DNA from: Thermobifida halotolerans
GTDB taxonomy: Bacteria > Actinomycetota > Actinomycetes > Streptosporangiales > Streptosporangiaceae
Direction of reading: 5' to 3'
Length of the DNA: 64,000 nucleotides
Assembly (NCBI RefSeq): GCF_003574835.2
Contig: NZ_CP063196.1
Location: 2,294,001 to 2,358,000, forward strand
Under the pieces are notes generated by a model. That model made no database searches. It had not been told where the DNA came from and was given only the letters and a program-made list of their open reading frames with translations. The position numbers and the translations under genes are program-made. Positions 54,594-63,200 of this stretch are shown here, one piece after another (within the stretch, counting starts at the first letter, position 1; each line of letters starts with the position of its first letter).

Positions 54594-55757
54594 ATGTCTG
54601 CCGGTTTTGTCGATGTTCTGCTGGAGGCGGTGGGTCCTGGCCGGTCGTGGGCGGGGGTGGTGATGCGGTCGGAGTTCCGTCCGGCCGCGGGGGAGAAGGT
54701 GTTTCCGCCGTCGTATCCGGTGAACGAGCGGGAGCCGGGTGCGACGCCGTACCTGTTCGAGACTCGGTGGGTCGGTGACCAGGAACGCGATGTGGTGGTG
54801 TTGGACCAGCCGCCGAGCCAGGCCAACCGGGTGGAGCAGGCGCTGCTGGAGGCCCGGGACGAGGGGCGGATTCGGCTGCCATTGTTCGAGCTGGTCGCGG
54901 ACACGTCGCGGGGGCCGCTGCGGTTGACGTCGTTGGAGTTTCCGCACCGCTACGCCGACGCCTACCTGCGCGACAGCGAGCTGGACGGGGTGCGGTTCGA
55001 CAAGACCGAGGTGGGTCGGCGGCTGCGGTCGGCCTCGGCGGTGGACGTGCGCCCGCTGTACGAGTGGTCGCCGGAGTCTCTGCTGTTCGGCGCCTGGGAC
55101 TCGCACCGCAAGGGCCGAGCCGCGAAGTTCCCACGCGTCTACTCCTCTTCGATTATCGGCCTGGACCCGGAGAAGGGGGAGCGGCGAAGCGGGCGGATGG
55201 ACCCGCTCAACCTCACCGGTACGGTGAAGGACTCCTCCAAAGCCGCCGAGGACTGGGAGTTCGTCGCGGCCGGGGAGAAAACCAAGGGCAAGAAGCTGAG
55301 CGAGGCCGGACACGGCAACATCGCCCCGAACCCGGTGCACGGCGGAGTGACGATCACCAAGGCACTGCGGTCGGGCTGGCTGTCGCTGTCCGGGCTGGCA
55401 CGGCTGCGGTTCGGCGACGCCCCGGCCGAGGCCGCCCGTCTGGCGCGGGCAGCACTGGCGGCGCTGGCGATCGCCGGGGACCGGTTGGCGTTCGGCGCAC
55501 CGTCGGTGTGGCTGCGCTCGGGCTGCGATCTGGTGCGCACCGACGAGACGCTGGCCTTCGAGCCCGCGGACAATGGGAAACCGGAGAAGATCACCCTGTC
55601 GGCCGACGAGGCGATCGACGCCTTCCACGAGTTGTGCGACCGCGCCGCCGCCGCAGGCATCGCCATGTCGTCTGAGACCGTGACGCTGCGACCGATTCCC
55701 GGACTGGCCAAGGCGATCGAGTACTCCACCACCAAGGCCGCAGACGAGGGGGAGTAG
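54594..55757 (+). CDS. csb1: type I-G Cas7 (Csb1)
   Basis: 387 aa from ATG 54594 with GGGAGGAG upstream. The order of motifs (EFRPAAGEKVFPPSYPVNE near residue 25, LTSLEFPHRYADAYLRDSEL near residue 105, ESLLFGAWDSHRKGRAAKFP near residue 155, RVYSSSIIG, AGHGNIAPNPVHGGVTITKA near residue 235) is that of the GSU0053/Csb1 family. Csb1 is the Cas7 backbone of the I-G/I-U effector and coats the crRNA. It follows array 1, and csb2 starts 5 bases after it. Confidence 0.9.
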   Translation: MSAGFVDVLLEAVGPGRSWAGVVMRSEFRPAAGEKVFPPSYPVNEREPGATPYLFETRWVGDQERDVVVLDQPPSQANRVEQALLEARDEGRIRLPLFELVADTSRGPLRLTSLEFPHRYADAYLRDSELDGVRFDKTEVGRRLRSASAVDVRPLYEWSPESLLFGAWDSHRKGRAAKFPRVYSSSIIGLDPEKGERRSGRMDPLNLTGTVKDSSKAAEDWEFVAAGEKTKGKKLSEAGHGNIAPNPVHGGVTITKALRSGWLSLSGLARLRFGDAPAEAARLARAALAALAIAGDRLAFGAPSVWLRSGCDLVRTDETLAFEPADNGKPEKITLSADEAIDAFHELCDRAAAAGIAMSSETVTLRPIPGLAKAIEYSTTKAADEGE

Positions 55758-55762
55758 CGCCG

Positions 55763-57181
55763 ATGCCGCTGGTGATTGATGCGCGGCTGCGGGAGGGACG
55801 CTACGACGCCGCCGACGGGTGGCGGGACGTGGTGGAGTGGCCCCCGCACCCCTCCCGCCTGTTCTGCGCCCTGGTCGCCTCGGCCCACAGCGAACCGGAA
55901 CGGGCGGCACTGCGCTGGCTGGAACAGCAGAAGCCCCCGCAGGTGTGGGCCAGCGAATCGGTGGAGACGTTCTCCTACCGCTCCTACGTAGTCACCAACC
56001 GCACCGAGAGCAAGGGCGGCAACCAGGCCTGGCCCGGCCGTACCGCCGCCCCCCGCCACCGGGTTGCGGGCCTGCCACGCAGTGCGGAGTTCGCCTTCGT
56101 GTGGCCCGACACCGACCCCGACCCGCAACTGGTGGAGGTGCTGGGCGAACTGGCGTGGCGGGTGCCCTACCTGGGACGGTCCACCAGCACGGTGGCGCTG
56201 CGCGTCCACACCTCCCCGAAACCGCGCGAGGAGTGGCGAATCCACGCCCCCGCCGCACTGGACAGCCCCAACACTGTCACCCTGGGAGTCCCCTATCCGG
56301 GCTACCTGGAGGAGTTGGACGCCGCCTTCGCGGACGGGCGGCGTGCCTGGGAGGTGCGGCGCACCATCGCCTACGCGCCCCTCGGCGAGGATCGTCCCGC
56401 CAACAGTGTCCAGGCGGTGCGGGGACCGTTCGCCCACATGCTGGTGTTCGCGTTCGCACCCGGCACGGTGCGGCCCGAGGGAAGCGAGTTGCTGGTGTTG
56501 ACCCGGCGGCTGCGGGACGCGGTCATGGCGCGCATCGGCTCCGAAGTGCCGCCAGAGGTGTCGGGGCACGCCGCCGACGGGCAGCGCCACGTCGGCTATC
56601 TCGCGTTTCCCGACGTCGGGCACCGGCACGCGCGCGGCCACCTGTTGGGTGTCGGGCTGGCCCTGCCCGCCGGGATGAGCCCAGTGGCGTGGACGAAGAT
56701 CCGCGCGGCCCTGGTGGACGATCCCCTGGAACGCCTGGTGCTGGGCCGCCGAGGCGCTTTCGACCTGGTCTACCAGCAGGTTCCCGACAACCGGCGGACA
56801 CTGAACCCGCGGTACTGGTCGGCCGGACAGCGGGGCAGCCGCGAATGGGTGAGCGCGACCCCGCTCATGCTGGACCACTTCGCTCGCCGCAACTCCGATC
56901 TGGGCGAGTTCGTGCGCCGCTCGGTGGTCACCGCGGGCTACCCCGACCCCGTCGAGGTGGCCGTGTCGGTTCCGCCGCTCACCCGGGGCGCGATCCTGCG
57001 CCCGCCCAAGCAGACGTTTCCCCAGGACCGCCCGCGGCGGCGGATCGTGCACGCGCGCCTGCGGTTCGCCGAGCCGGTCATCGGCCCCGTGCTGGTCGGA
57101 TCGATGCGCTACCTCGGCATGGGCCTTTTCGCCCCCACGACTTCTCCCGCGCAGGCTCCCGAGTCGGAGAGGAACGACTGA
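55763..57181 (+). CDS. csb2: type I-G Csb2 (Cas5–Cas6 fusion)
   Basis: 472 aa. The N-terminal half is Cas5-like (LREGRYDAADGWRDVVEWPP with EWPPHPSRLFCALVAS near residue 25, VPYLGRSTSTVALRV near residue 130). The C-terminal half ends in a Cas6-like glycine-rich loop (VLVGSMRYLGMGLFAP near residue 450). This two-part layout is the GSU0054/Csb2 family, which in I-G systems both cleaves the pre-crRNA and caps its 5' end. It sits between csb1 and cas3 in a tight operon. Confidence 0.9.
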   Translation: MPLVIDARLREGRYDAADGWRDVVEWPPHPSRLFCALVASAHSEPERAALRWLEQQKPPQVWASESVETFSYRSYVVTNRTESKGGNQAWPGRTAAPRHRVAGLPRSAEFAFVWPDTDPDPQLVEVLGELAWRVPYLGRSTSTVALRVHTSPKPREEWRIHAPAALDSPNTVTLGVPYPGYLEELDAAFADGRRAWEVRRTIAYAPLGEDRPANSVQAVRGPFAHMLVFAFAPGTVRPEGSELLVLTRRLRDAVMARIGSEVPPEVSGHAADGQRHVGYLAFPDVGHRHARGHLLGVGLALPAGMSPVAWTKIRAALVDDPLERLVLGRRGAFDLVYQQVPDNRRTLNPRYWSAGQRGSREWVSATPLMLDHFARRNSDLGEFVRRSVVTAGYPDPVEVAVSVPPLTRGAILRPPKQTFPQDRPRRRIVHARLRFAEPVIGPVLVGSMRYLGMGLFAPTTSPAQAPESERND

Positions 57182-57183
57182 TC

Positions 57184-60100
57184 GTGTCGAAGTTCGACGT
57201 CGCGGCGTTCGAGGAGTTCTACCGTGCCATCCACGGGGACCGGGAACCGTTTCCGTGGCAGAACGCGCTCATGAGCCGCCTGCTGGACGGGCAGGACTGG
57301 CCGGACGCGATCGACGTGCCCACCGGACTGGGCAAGACCAGCCTGCTCGACATCGCCGTCTTCGCCGCGGCCACGGGCGTGCCCGCCGCGCGCCGCCGCG
57401 TGTTCTTCGTGGTGGACCGCCGCCTGGTCGTGGACGAGGCCTACGACCACGCCGAGAACCTCGCCGCCAAACTCAACAACCCCGCTCCCGGGTCGCTCCT
57501 CGCCGAGATCGCCGACGCCCTGCGCCCCACCGGTGCCCGGGACGAGGAGTCCGTGGTGGAGGCCACCCGGATGCGCGGCGGCGCGACCTGGTCATGGCGA
57601 TGGGTGGAGCGCCCCGACCGGTACGCCCTCGTGGTGGGCACGGTCGACCAGATCGGCTCGCGCCTGCTGATGCGCGGCTACGGCGTCAGCGAGGCGCTGC
57701 GGCCCGTCGACGCCGCCCTCGTGGGTACCGACAGCCTGATCCTGGTGGACGAGGCCCACCTGGCCGAAGCAATGATCGAGACCGTCCACACCGCCACCGC
57801 CAACCAACCCGACCACCGACTGGCCAGCCCCCGCCTGGTCCGCATGTCCGCCACCGTCGGCCACCACCCCCAGGCCGTGGTCCACCGCACCGACACCGAG
57901 GACGAACACCACCCCGTGGCCGGACGCCGTCTGGCCACGCCCCGCCGACTGCACCTGGTCGCCCCCAAGATGACCCGGAAGAACGCGCACACGGTGATGG
58001 CCGAGCAGTTGGCCGGGTGGGCCCGCGCCCTCGCCGGTGACGACGGTTGGGGGAAGGTGGTGCTGACCGTGTGCAACACCGTGGCCCGGGCCCGCGCCGT
58101 CTTCGACGCACTGGCTCGCAGCGGTGTCCCCGCAGAAGAGCGGGTGCTGCTGACCGGACGCATCCGCCCCATCGACCGCGACCGGCTGCTCCGCGACTAC
58201 TATCCGCGCATGAAAGTCGGCCGCGATCCCGTCCCGGGACGTCCGTTCCACGTGGTGGCCACCCAGACCGTGGAGGTCGGGGCGAACATCGACGCCGACG
58301 CCCTGGTCACCGAATCGGCGTCCCTGCCCGCGCTGATCCAGCGGCTGGGCCGCCTGGCCCGGGCCGCAGAACGGCGGCCCGAGAACGAACAGTGGACCGC
58401 GCCGGCGGTCGTGGTCCACGACCCCACGTTCGGAACCGACGACCCCGTCTACGGAAGCGCCCGCCAGGCCACCTGGGACCTACTGGCCTCCCGCACCGGC
58501 GTCCTAGTCCCCAAGCCCACGGCGCGACCGCACCCCTCCATGCTGACCGACGGCATGGACGCCTCCCCGCTCGCGATGCGCCAACTGGTGGACGGCCTCG
58601 ACCCCGCCACCCGCGACAGCCTGCGCGAACCGCGCAGGCGTCCTCCGCTGCTGTGGCCTTCCACCCTCAACGCTTGGACCCGTACCTCCCCGCCCCCGCA
58701 CCCCGACCCGCCGGTGGCCCCCTACCTGCACGGCTTCGATACCCGCGACCCCGACGTGCAACTGCTCTGGCGCGACGACATCGACCCCGACCTCGCAAAG
58801 AGCAACAACGAAGCACTGGAGGCGCTGCGGCAACGCCTGCAGGCCCTGCCGCCCACCGCAGAGGAAATGCTGCAACTGCCCGTGGGGGCGCTGCGCCGCT
58901 GGTTCAACGGCCGCCGCCAGGACGCCGGCGGCGTGGCCGACGTGGAAGGCGGCCCCGCCGAACACGACACCACCGACTCGGCCACCCTGGTGGTGCGCTA
59001 CCGCAACCGCGACACCATCGACGTCATCCCCGCCAGCCAGGTCCGCCCCGGCGACGTCGTCGTCCTGCCCACCCGCTTGGGCGGCTACGACGACTACGGC
59101 TGGGCACCCCACTCCACCGACCCGGTCACCGACGTGGCCGACCTGGCCGCCCGCCGCCAGCGTCCCGTCGTCCGACTGCACCCACGCCTACTCGACCACG
59201 CCCCCACCCCCGAGGACAAGGAGACGGTGCAGGCACTGCTCAAGCCCGGGACCGACCCTGAGGAGGACCTCGTCCCCGGTGACTACACCGAGGCACTGAA
59301 GAAATTCACCAAGGCATCCCAGGGATCTCCTCTGGTCGCCAACCTGCATCGACTCGCCGAAGTCGCCACCACAACCGGGAGCGAAGAGCGGCGCGGCAAA
59401 GCTCCAGCAGGGGGCAAAGGCAAGAACAGGAAGGAGCTCGTTGTCGTCTCGCTGCCCGCCGCCCCCGGCCACGACCGCGTCGTGCTCCTGAGCATCAACG
59501 GCCTGGGACAGCCTGGCGACGACGACGAGGCCTCCTCCTCGACCGCCCGCACACCTCTCGACCTGGACACCCACCAGGAGCAGGTCGCACGCCAGGCCGC
59601 CGAGTTCGCCCGCAACATCGGTCTGAGCGAACACGAGACCCATGCGGTGTACCTCGCCGCCCGCTGGCACGACGAAGGGAAGCGGGATCCCCGCTTCCAG
59701 GCCATGCTGTACAACCTGCCTCCTTCGGCTCTGGAGGGGAAGCAGGTGCTCGCCAAGTCCGGATTCGACCCGGCCGACCGGGACACCTACCGCCACGCGC
59801 TGTGGCAGTCCGGCTATCCGCGCGGCATGCGCCACGAAGGTCTCTCCGCCCGCATCGCCGCCTGCTACCTGGACCGCGACCGACCCGACACCGTCGACCA
59901 CGACCTGGTGCTGCACCTCATCGCCACCCACCACGGTCGCTCCCGCCCGCTGCTGCCCGCCGTCACCGATCCCGACCCAGTCACGGTCGACGTCCCCGGA
60001 ACCGACAGCACGGTCTCCAGCGCCGACCTCCTCGACTGGCAGGCCCCCGAACGCTTCGCCCGGCTCAACCGCACCTACGGGCCGTGGAAGCTCGCCCTGC

Positions 60101-61176
60101 TGGAGACCGTGGTGCGCCTGGCCGACATCTGGTGCTCCGCGGGTCATCGCCCCACCGAGGCGGAACACATTCCGCCCACCACTCCGCTGCCCCAACCTCC
60201 TGCGGAGCCGCGCCGCGCCCGGCACCCGGTCGCCCTGCCAGCCCTGGACGGCCGAGACCCGCTCGGCTTTCTCGCCAGTCTCGGCCTGCTGCGCCTTCTC
60301 ACCCAGGAAGCAGACCTGCCCGTCCGATTGGCCTTCGACTCCGTCACTGCAACCGCGCACCTCACCAGCCCGCTCGCCGACCTCGACGCCATCGCCACCA
60401 CGTTGAGCGAGATCGCCGCCGCCATCCCCGAACCCGGCGCCCTCCCCGGCATCGCCCCGGACTGGCCGCCCCAGATCGGCGTGGGCAAGGACCCACTCCG
60501 CGTCCGCCATCCCGACTACCGCGCCCTGGCCGCAACCGCCCGAGAGCAGGGCGGGCCCCGAGCCGACGAATGGCTGTCCTGCATCGTCACCGACCTGGCC
60601 GTTGACGACGCCGGCCGCGTGGCCCTCACCCCCTACATGGCACCCGCCGGGGGACAGAAGGCCGCCACCTTCTTCTCCAAACCCCTGGACGCGGTCCGCC
60701 GCAACCCTGAACGGCTCCACCAGGCTCTCGCCGGTTGGCGGCGTCTTGACGGCTTCACCGGGGAGAACCTCGACCACCGGGTCATCCACATCGCCGCCGA
60801 CACCCCCACCGGCGAGTCCACACCCGCAGGAGTTCCCGGAGCCACCTGGCTGGCGGTCCAGGCCCTTCCCCTGCTGCGCTTGACCGGCGACGGCAACCGG
60901 CCGCAGGCCACCCTGTGGCACCGCCACCGCAAGAGCCGCATCATGGTCTGGCCCGTCTGGAAACCCGACCTCGACCTGGACGCCGTCCAGGCCCTCATCG
61001 AGCACCGCGCGCTCAGTCCCCGACCCCGTACTGACGACGACCAGGTCCCACCTGTGCTGTCCCGCCGCCGCCTCGCCCCCCTCGGCGTCATCACCGCCGC
61101 AGCCGCCCAGCGCCGACTCGTCCCGGGAGGAAAATCAGCAGGAGTCCTCGTCCCCACCCCCGTCCATCTCGAATAG
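57184..61176 (+). CDS. cas3: type I-G Cas3 (helicase + C-terminal HD) fused to a Cas8/Csx17-like domain
   Basis: 1330 aa from GTG 57184. Residues 1–600 are a superfamily 2 helicase: Walker A DVPTGLGKTS near residue 47, SLILVDEAHLAEA with DEAH near 189, VRMSATVG near 220, and motif VI LIQRLGRLARA near 380. HD motifs come after the helicase, as in I-G Cas3: ARWHDEGKRD (H829/D830), MRHEGLSARIAACYL, HLIATHHGRSRP near 917. From about residue 1013 an extra ~320 residues begin with LPALDGRDPLGFLASLGLLR, resembling the start of Csx17/Cas8 proteins. No separate cas8 is present, so this domain may supply the large-subunit role. The last point is inference. Confidence 0.85.
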   Translation: MSKFDVAAFEEFYRAIHGDREPFPWQNALMSRLLDGQDWPDAIDVPTGLGKTSLLDIAVFAAATGVPAARRRVFFVVDRRLVVDEAYDHAENLAAKLNNPAPGSLLAEIADALRPTGARDEESVVEATRMRGGATWSWRWVERPDRYALVVGTVDQIGSRLLMRGYGVSEALRPVDAALVGTDSLILVDEAHLAEAMIETVHTATANQPDHRLASPRLVRMSATVGHHPQAVVHRTDTEDEHHPVAGRRLATPRRLHLVAPKMTRKNAHTVMAEQLAGWARALAGDDGWGKVVLTVCNTVARARAVFDALARSGVPAEERVLLTGRIRPIDRDRLLRDYYPRMKVGRDPVPGRPFHVVATQTVEVGANIDADALVTESASLPALIQRLGRLARAAERRPENEQWTAPAVVVHDPTFGTDDPVYGSARQATWDLLASRTGVLVPKPTARPHPSMLTDGMDASPLAMRQLVDGLDPATRDSLREPRRRPPLLWPSTLNAWTRTSPPPHPDPPVAPYLHGFDTRDPDVQLLWRDDIDPDLAKSNNEALEALRQRLQALPPTAEEMLQLPVGALRRWFNGRRQDAGGVADVEGGPAEHDTTDSATLVVRYRNRDTIDVIPASQVRPGDVVVLPTRLGGYDDYGWAPHSTDPVTDVADLAARRQRPVVRLHPRLLDHAPTPEDKETVQALLKPGTDPEEDLVPGDYTEALKKFTKASQGSPLVANLHRLAEVATTTGSEERRGKAPAGGKGKNRKELVVVSLPAAPGHDRVVLLSINGLGQPGDDDEASSSTARTPLDLDTHQEQVARQAAEFARNIGLSEHETHAVYLAARWHDEGKRDPRFQAMLYNLPPSALEGKQVLAKSGFDPADRDTYRHALWQSGYPRGMRHEGLSARIAACYLDRDRPDTVDHDLVLHLIATHHGRSRPLLPAVTDPDPVTVDVPGTDSTVSSADLLDWQAPERFARLNRTYGPWKLALLETVVRLADIWCSAGHRPTEAEHIPPTTPLPQPPAEPRRARHPVALPALDGRDPLGFLASLGLLRLLTQEADLPVRLAFDSVTATAHLTSPLADLDAIATTLSEIAAAIPEPGALPGIAPDWPPQIGVGKDPLRVRHPDYRALAATAREQGGPRADEWLSCIVTDLAVDDAGRVALTPYMAPAGGQKAATFFSKPLDAVRRNPERLHQALAGWRRLDGFTGENLDHRVIHIAADTPTGESTPAGVPGATWLAVQALPLLRLTGDGNRPQATLWHRHRKSRIMVWPVWKPDLDLDAVQALIEHRALSPRPRTDDDQVPPVLSRRRLAPLGVITAAAAQRRLVPGGKSAGVLVPTPVHLE

Positions 61177-61230
61177 AACACACGCCGCCCCGGTCAACTC
61201 GGCACAGACAGGAGCCCTCTTGCCCAGCCG

Positions 61231-61275
61231 CTTGGGAACCTCCAGTGCACACCACAACCCCAGGAGGTTCCCAAG
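61231..61275 (+). promoter_or_regulatory. inverted-repeat leader element of type I-G array 2
   Basis: Perfect 13-base arms CTTGGGAACCTCC (61231–61243) and GGAGGTTCCCAAG (61263–61275). The second arm ends 86 bases before the first repeat and is followed by cAGAAAaACaGACAc. It matches the element before array 1 in core, order and distance. It lies 55 bases after the cas3 stop, so it might also serve as a terminator. Confidence 0.65.
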
Positions 61276-61361
61276 CAGAAAAACAGACACCATGGTCGGT
61301 ACTTCCCAAAACTCCAAGCGGTGTCAGTCGTCTACCAGACGAAAAACCCTGGTCAGACGGA

Positions 61362-61899
61362 GCGACAACGGCCCCAAGCGGGCCGTCCACATTGAAGGGA
61401 GGTGCTGTCCAGCGACGAGGAGGGCCGCCTCTAGCGACAACGGCCCCAAGCGGGCCGTCCACATTGAAGGGACCACTACCTGCGGGTGTTGCGTAGGGGG
61501 GGTGTGGCGACAACGGCCCCAAGCGGGCCGTCCACATTGAAGGTCCTGGGCGACCGGGCACAGGTCCTCGGGTGGCAGGCGACAACGGCCCCAAGCGGGC
61601 CGTCCACATTGAAGGACGCTGGCCCTGGTCGGGCTGCTCGGTCCAGTCAGGCGACAACGGCCCCAAGCGGGCCGTCCACATTGAAGGCGCCCGTATCTGA
61701 AGCCGTGGCTGGCCGGGGAGGCCGCGACAACGGCCCCAAGCGGGCCGTCCACATTGAAGGTTCTGCGGCTCCGGCACGGTGACGGCCGTGGGGGGCGGGC
61801 GACAACGGCCCCAAGCGGGCCGTCCACATTGAAGGGCCGCCGACAGCCCCCTGAACACCTGGACCGAGATGCGACAACGGCCCCAAGCGGGCCGTCCAC
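61362..61899 (+). CRISPR. type I-G CRISPR array 2, 8 repeats / 7 spacers
   Basis: Same 37-base repeat as array 1, starting at 61362, 61434, 61507, 61579, 61651, 61724, 61799 and 61871, with spacers of 35–38 bases. The last repeat loses its 3' end after CCGTCCAC (61899), marking the old end. Spacers differ from those of array 1. Together the arrays flank the csb1–csb2–cas3 operon on both sides in the same orientation. Confidence 0.93.
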
Positions 61900-61938
61900 G
61901 AGAAACCTGGAACGTGAGGGTATCCGTCCAACCCGGTC

Positions 61939-62233
61939 TTGCTGCCCCTCGTAGGGGCGATGAGGAACGGTGTCCGTCTCGTAGATCATCGCCCCTCCAC
62001 CGGGTGGCTGTCCCTTGTAGGGGCGATGAGGAACCGAGACCTGCTTACTGCAGCCGCTCGCGCCCAACATATTGCTGCCCCTCGTAGGGGCGATGAGGAA
62101 CCCCTGCGGCTCCCGCGGCTCCGGCGGCTCCGAGGCATTGCTGCTCCTCGTAGGGGCGATGAGGAACCCCTGCGGCTCCCGCGGCTCCGGCGGCTCCGAG
62201 GCATTGCTGCTCCTCGTAGGGGCGATGAGGAAC
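61939..62233 (+). CRISPR. short CRISPR array of a different class (type I-B-like), 5 repeats / 4 spacers
   Basis: The 30-base repeat reads TTGCTGCCCCTCGTAGGGGC then GATGAGGAAC, with a stem CCCCT/AGGGG and an ATGAGGAAC-type 3' end. Units start at 61939, 62005 (degenerate), 62072, 62138 and 62204; spacers are 36–37 bases. Spacers 3 and 4 are identical and internally repetitive (CGGCTCC). Only 39 bases separate it from the last I-G repeat, so no normal leader fits on its left. The second cas6 (63201) lies 1 kb to the right and is the likely processor. Confidence 0.88.
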
Positions 62234-62492
62234 CCGAGGGTAAAGCCGCCGGTCAGCCCCGGTGTCAGGGACTGGTTTCGGTGGTTTTTTCAGCGGACCT
62301 CCGGTAGTGCATCAGACCCCGGCGTGTCGCTGAAAACAGGGGTGGGAAGGCGTAGCAGCGGGACGGTGCTGGGAATGACCGCTGATCACGGTGGGATGAC
62401 AGTTCTGGGAAAAGTGTTCTCCGTCCGTCACAGCCGACAACGATCGTTCCTCACCACTTGGGGAAGTGGGGGACTGGGGAGAGAATTTGAGT
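62234..62492. other. region right of the third array, with an inverted repeat
   Basis: No convincing gene. A 9-base inverted repeat TTTTCAGCG (62287–62295) / CGCTGAAAA (62328–62336) with a six-T run is present; it could be a terminator for array transcripts or a leader feature if the array is read from this side. Confidence 0.35.
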
Positions 62493-62603
62493 ATGGCAGA
62501 GCCAAGCTTTGCCGATCTTGCGATCTTCCATGGAAGACTGGGCAGGGACGAGGACCTCGTCCCAGACCGTGTGCTCTCTTGGAGGGCACACGTGGCCCTG
62601 TGA
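62493..62603 (+). CDS. possible 36-aa small protein or gene fragment
   Basis: ATG 62493 opens MAEPSFADLAIFHGRLGRDE and ends in SWRAHVAL before TGA. GGGGAGAG lies about 10 bases upstream. It is too short to recognise and could be the 5' fragment of a decayed gene. Confidence 0.25.
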   Translation: MAEPSFADLAIFHGRLGRDEDLVPDRVLSWRAHVAL

Positions 62604-62662
62604 GGGGTAGCAAAACTGTTGACGTGGTCTTGAAGCTGTCCTGAACCGCGTCATTGCTCACT

Positions 62663-62682
62663 CTCATCGCCCCTGCGAGGGG
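62663..62682 (-). repeat. isolated relic of the third CRISPR repeat, inverted
   Basis: CTCATCGCCCCTGCGAGGGG is the reverse complement of cccctcgCaggggcgatgag, matching 19 of 20 bases of the core of the third array's repeat. It lies 430 bases beyond that array on the opposite strand, beside a terminator hairpin. Confidence 0.55.
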
Positions 62683-62708
62683 GAGGGCACCCTGACAGGG
62701 TGCCCTCC
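62682..62708 (-). terminator. strong hairpin terminator after the 69-aa gene
   Basis: GGAGGGCACCCT (62682–62693) and AGGGTGCCCTCC (62697–62708) form a perfect 12-base stem with a GAC loop, 8 bases after the stop of the minus-strand gene at 62716. No T-tract follows on that strand. Confidence 0.65.
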
Positions 62709-62715
62709 AGTGCGG

Positions 62716-62925
62716 CTATCGGCTTGTTCTCCGCTCTTCCCGGGTGGACTTCCGCTGCTGGAGGAGTCCCGGTTCCTGCAGGGTGATCGTGGCGCCTTGC
62801 AGGGAGATCCCGGACCCGGTCCAGGAGAGTCCCTCCAAGCTCAGGGTGGCGCTCTTGGCGGTCACCTCTGCCGTGTCGTCACTGTCCTGTGTGGTAGAGG
62901 CACTGCGGTGCTGGAGCCACATCAT
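62716..62925 (-). CDS. small protein of unknown function between CRISPR array and cas6
   Basis: 69 aa from ATG 62925 (a second ATG follows directly) with AAAGGG about 8 bases upstream. The middle (AEVTAKSATLSLEGLSWTGS, then GISLQGATITLQEPG) alternates hydrophobic and polar residues, suggesting β-strands; both ends are charged. A strong hairpin follows the stop. It is divergent from the right-hand cas6 operon. No family is recognised. Its own ribosome site and terminator support a real gene. Confidence 0.5.
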   Translation of the reverse strand: MMWLQHRSASTTQDSDDTAEVTAKSATLSLEGLSWTGSGISLQGATITLQEPGLLQQRKSTREERRTSR

Positions 62926-63200
62926 GGTCTCGCCCTTTCTTGCTCCGGAGGGAGAGGCTGGTTCGCCACGCCACAGCACGCTAGCGGAAGATTGTTCGAC
63001 TGTCGACGTCGTCTTAGAAGAGCTAAGCTTTCTCCTAGGGTTGTCCGTGGCCTGTGGGGCGCAGACGCCTGGCAGGGACAAGCCATCCGTGTCAGCAAAT
63101 TTTGTGATAACCAGCTGTTTTCCTGAGGTCTGCCGTAGGCCTCCTCTAGGTTGGCAAAGACCGCTGCAGTGGGCAGATCTCTGAGAAGGCGGGGTGTGGA

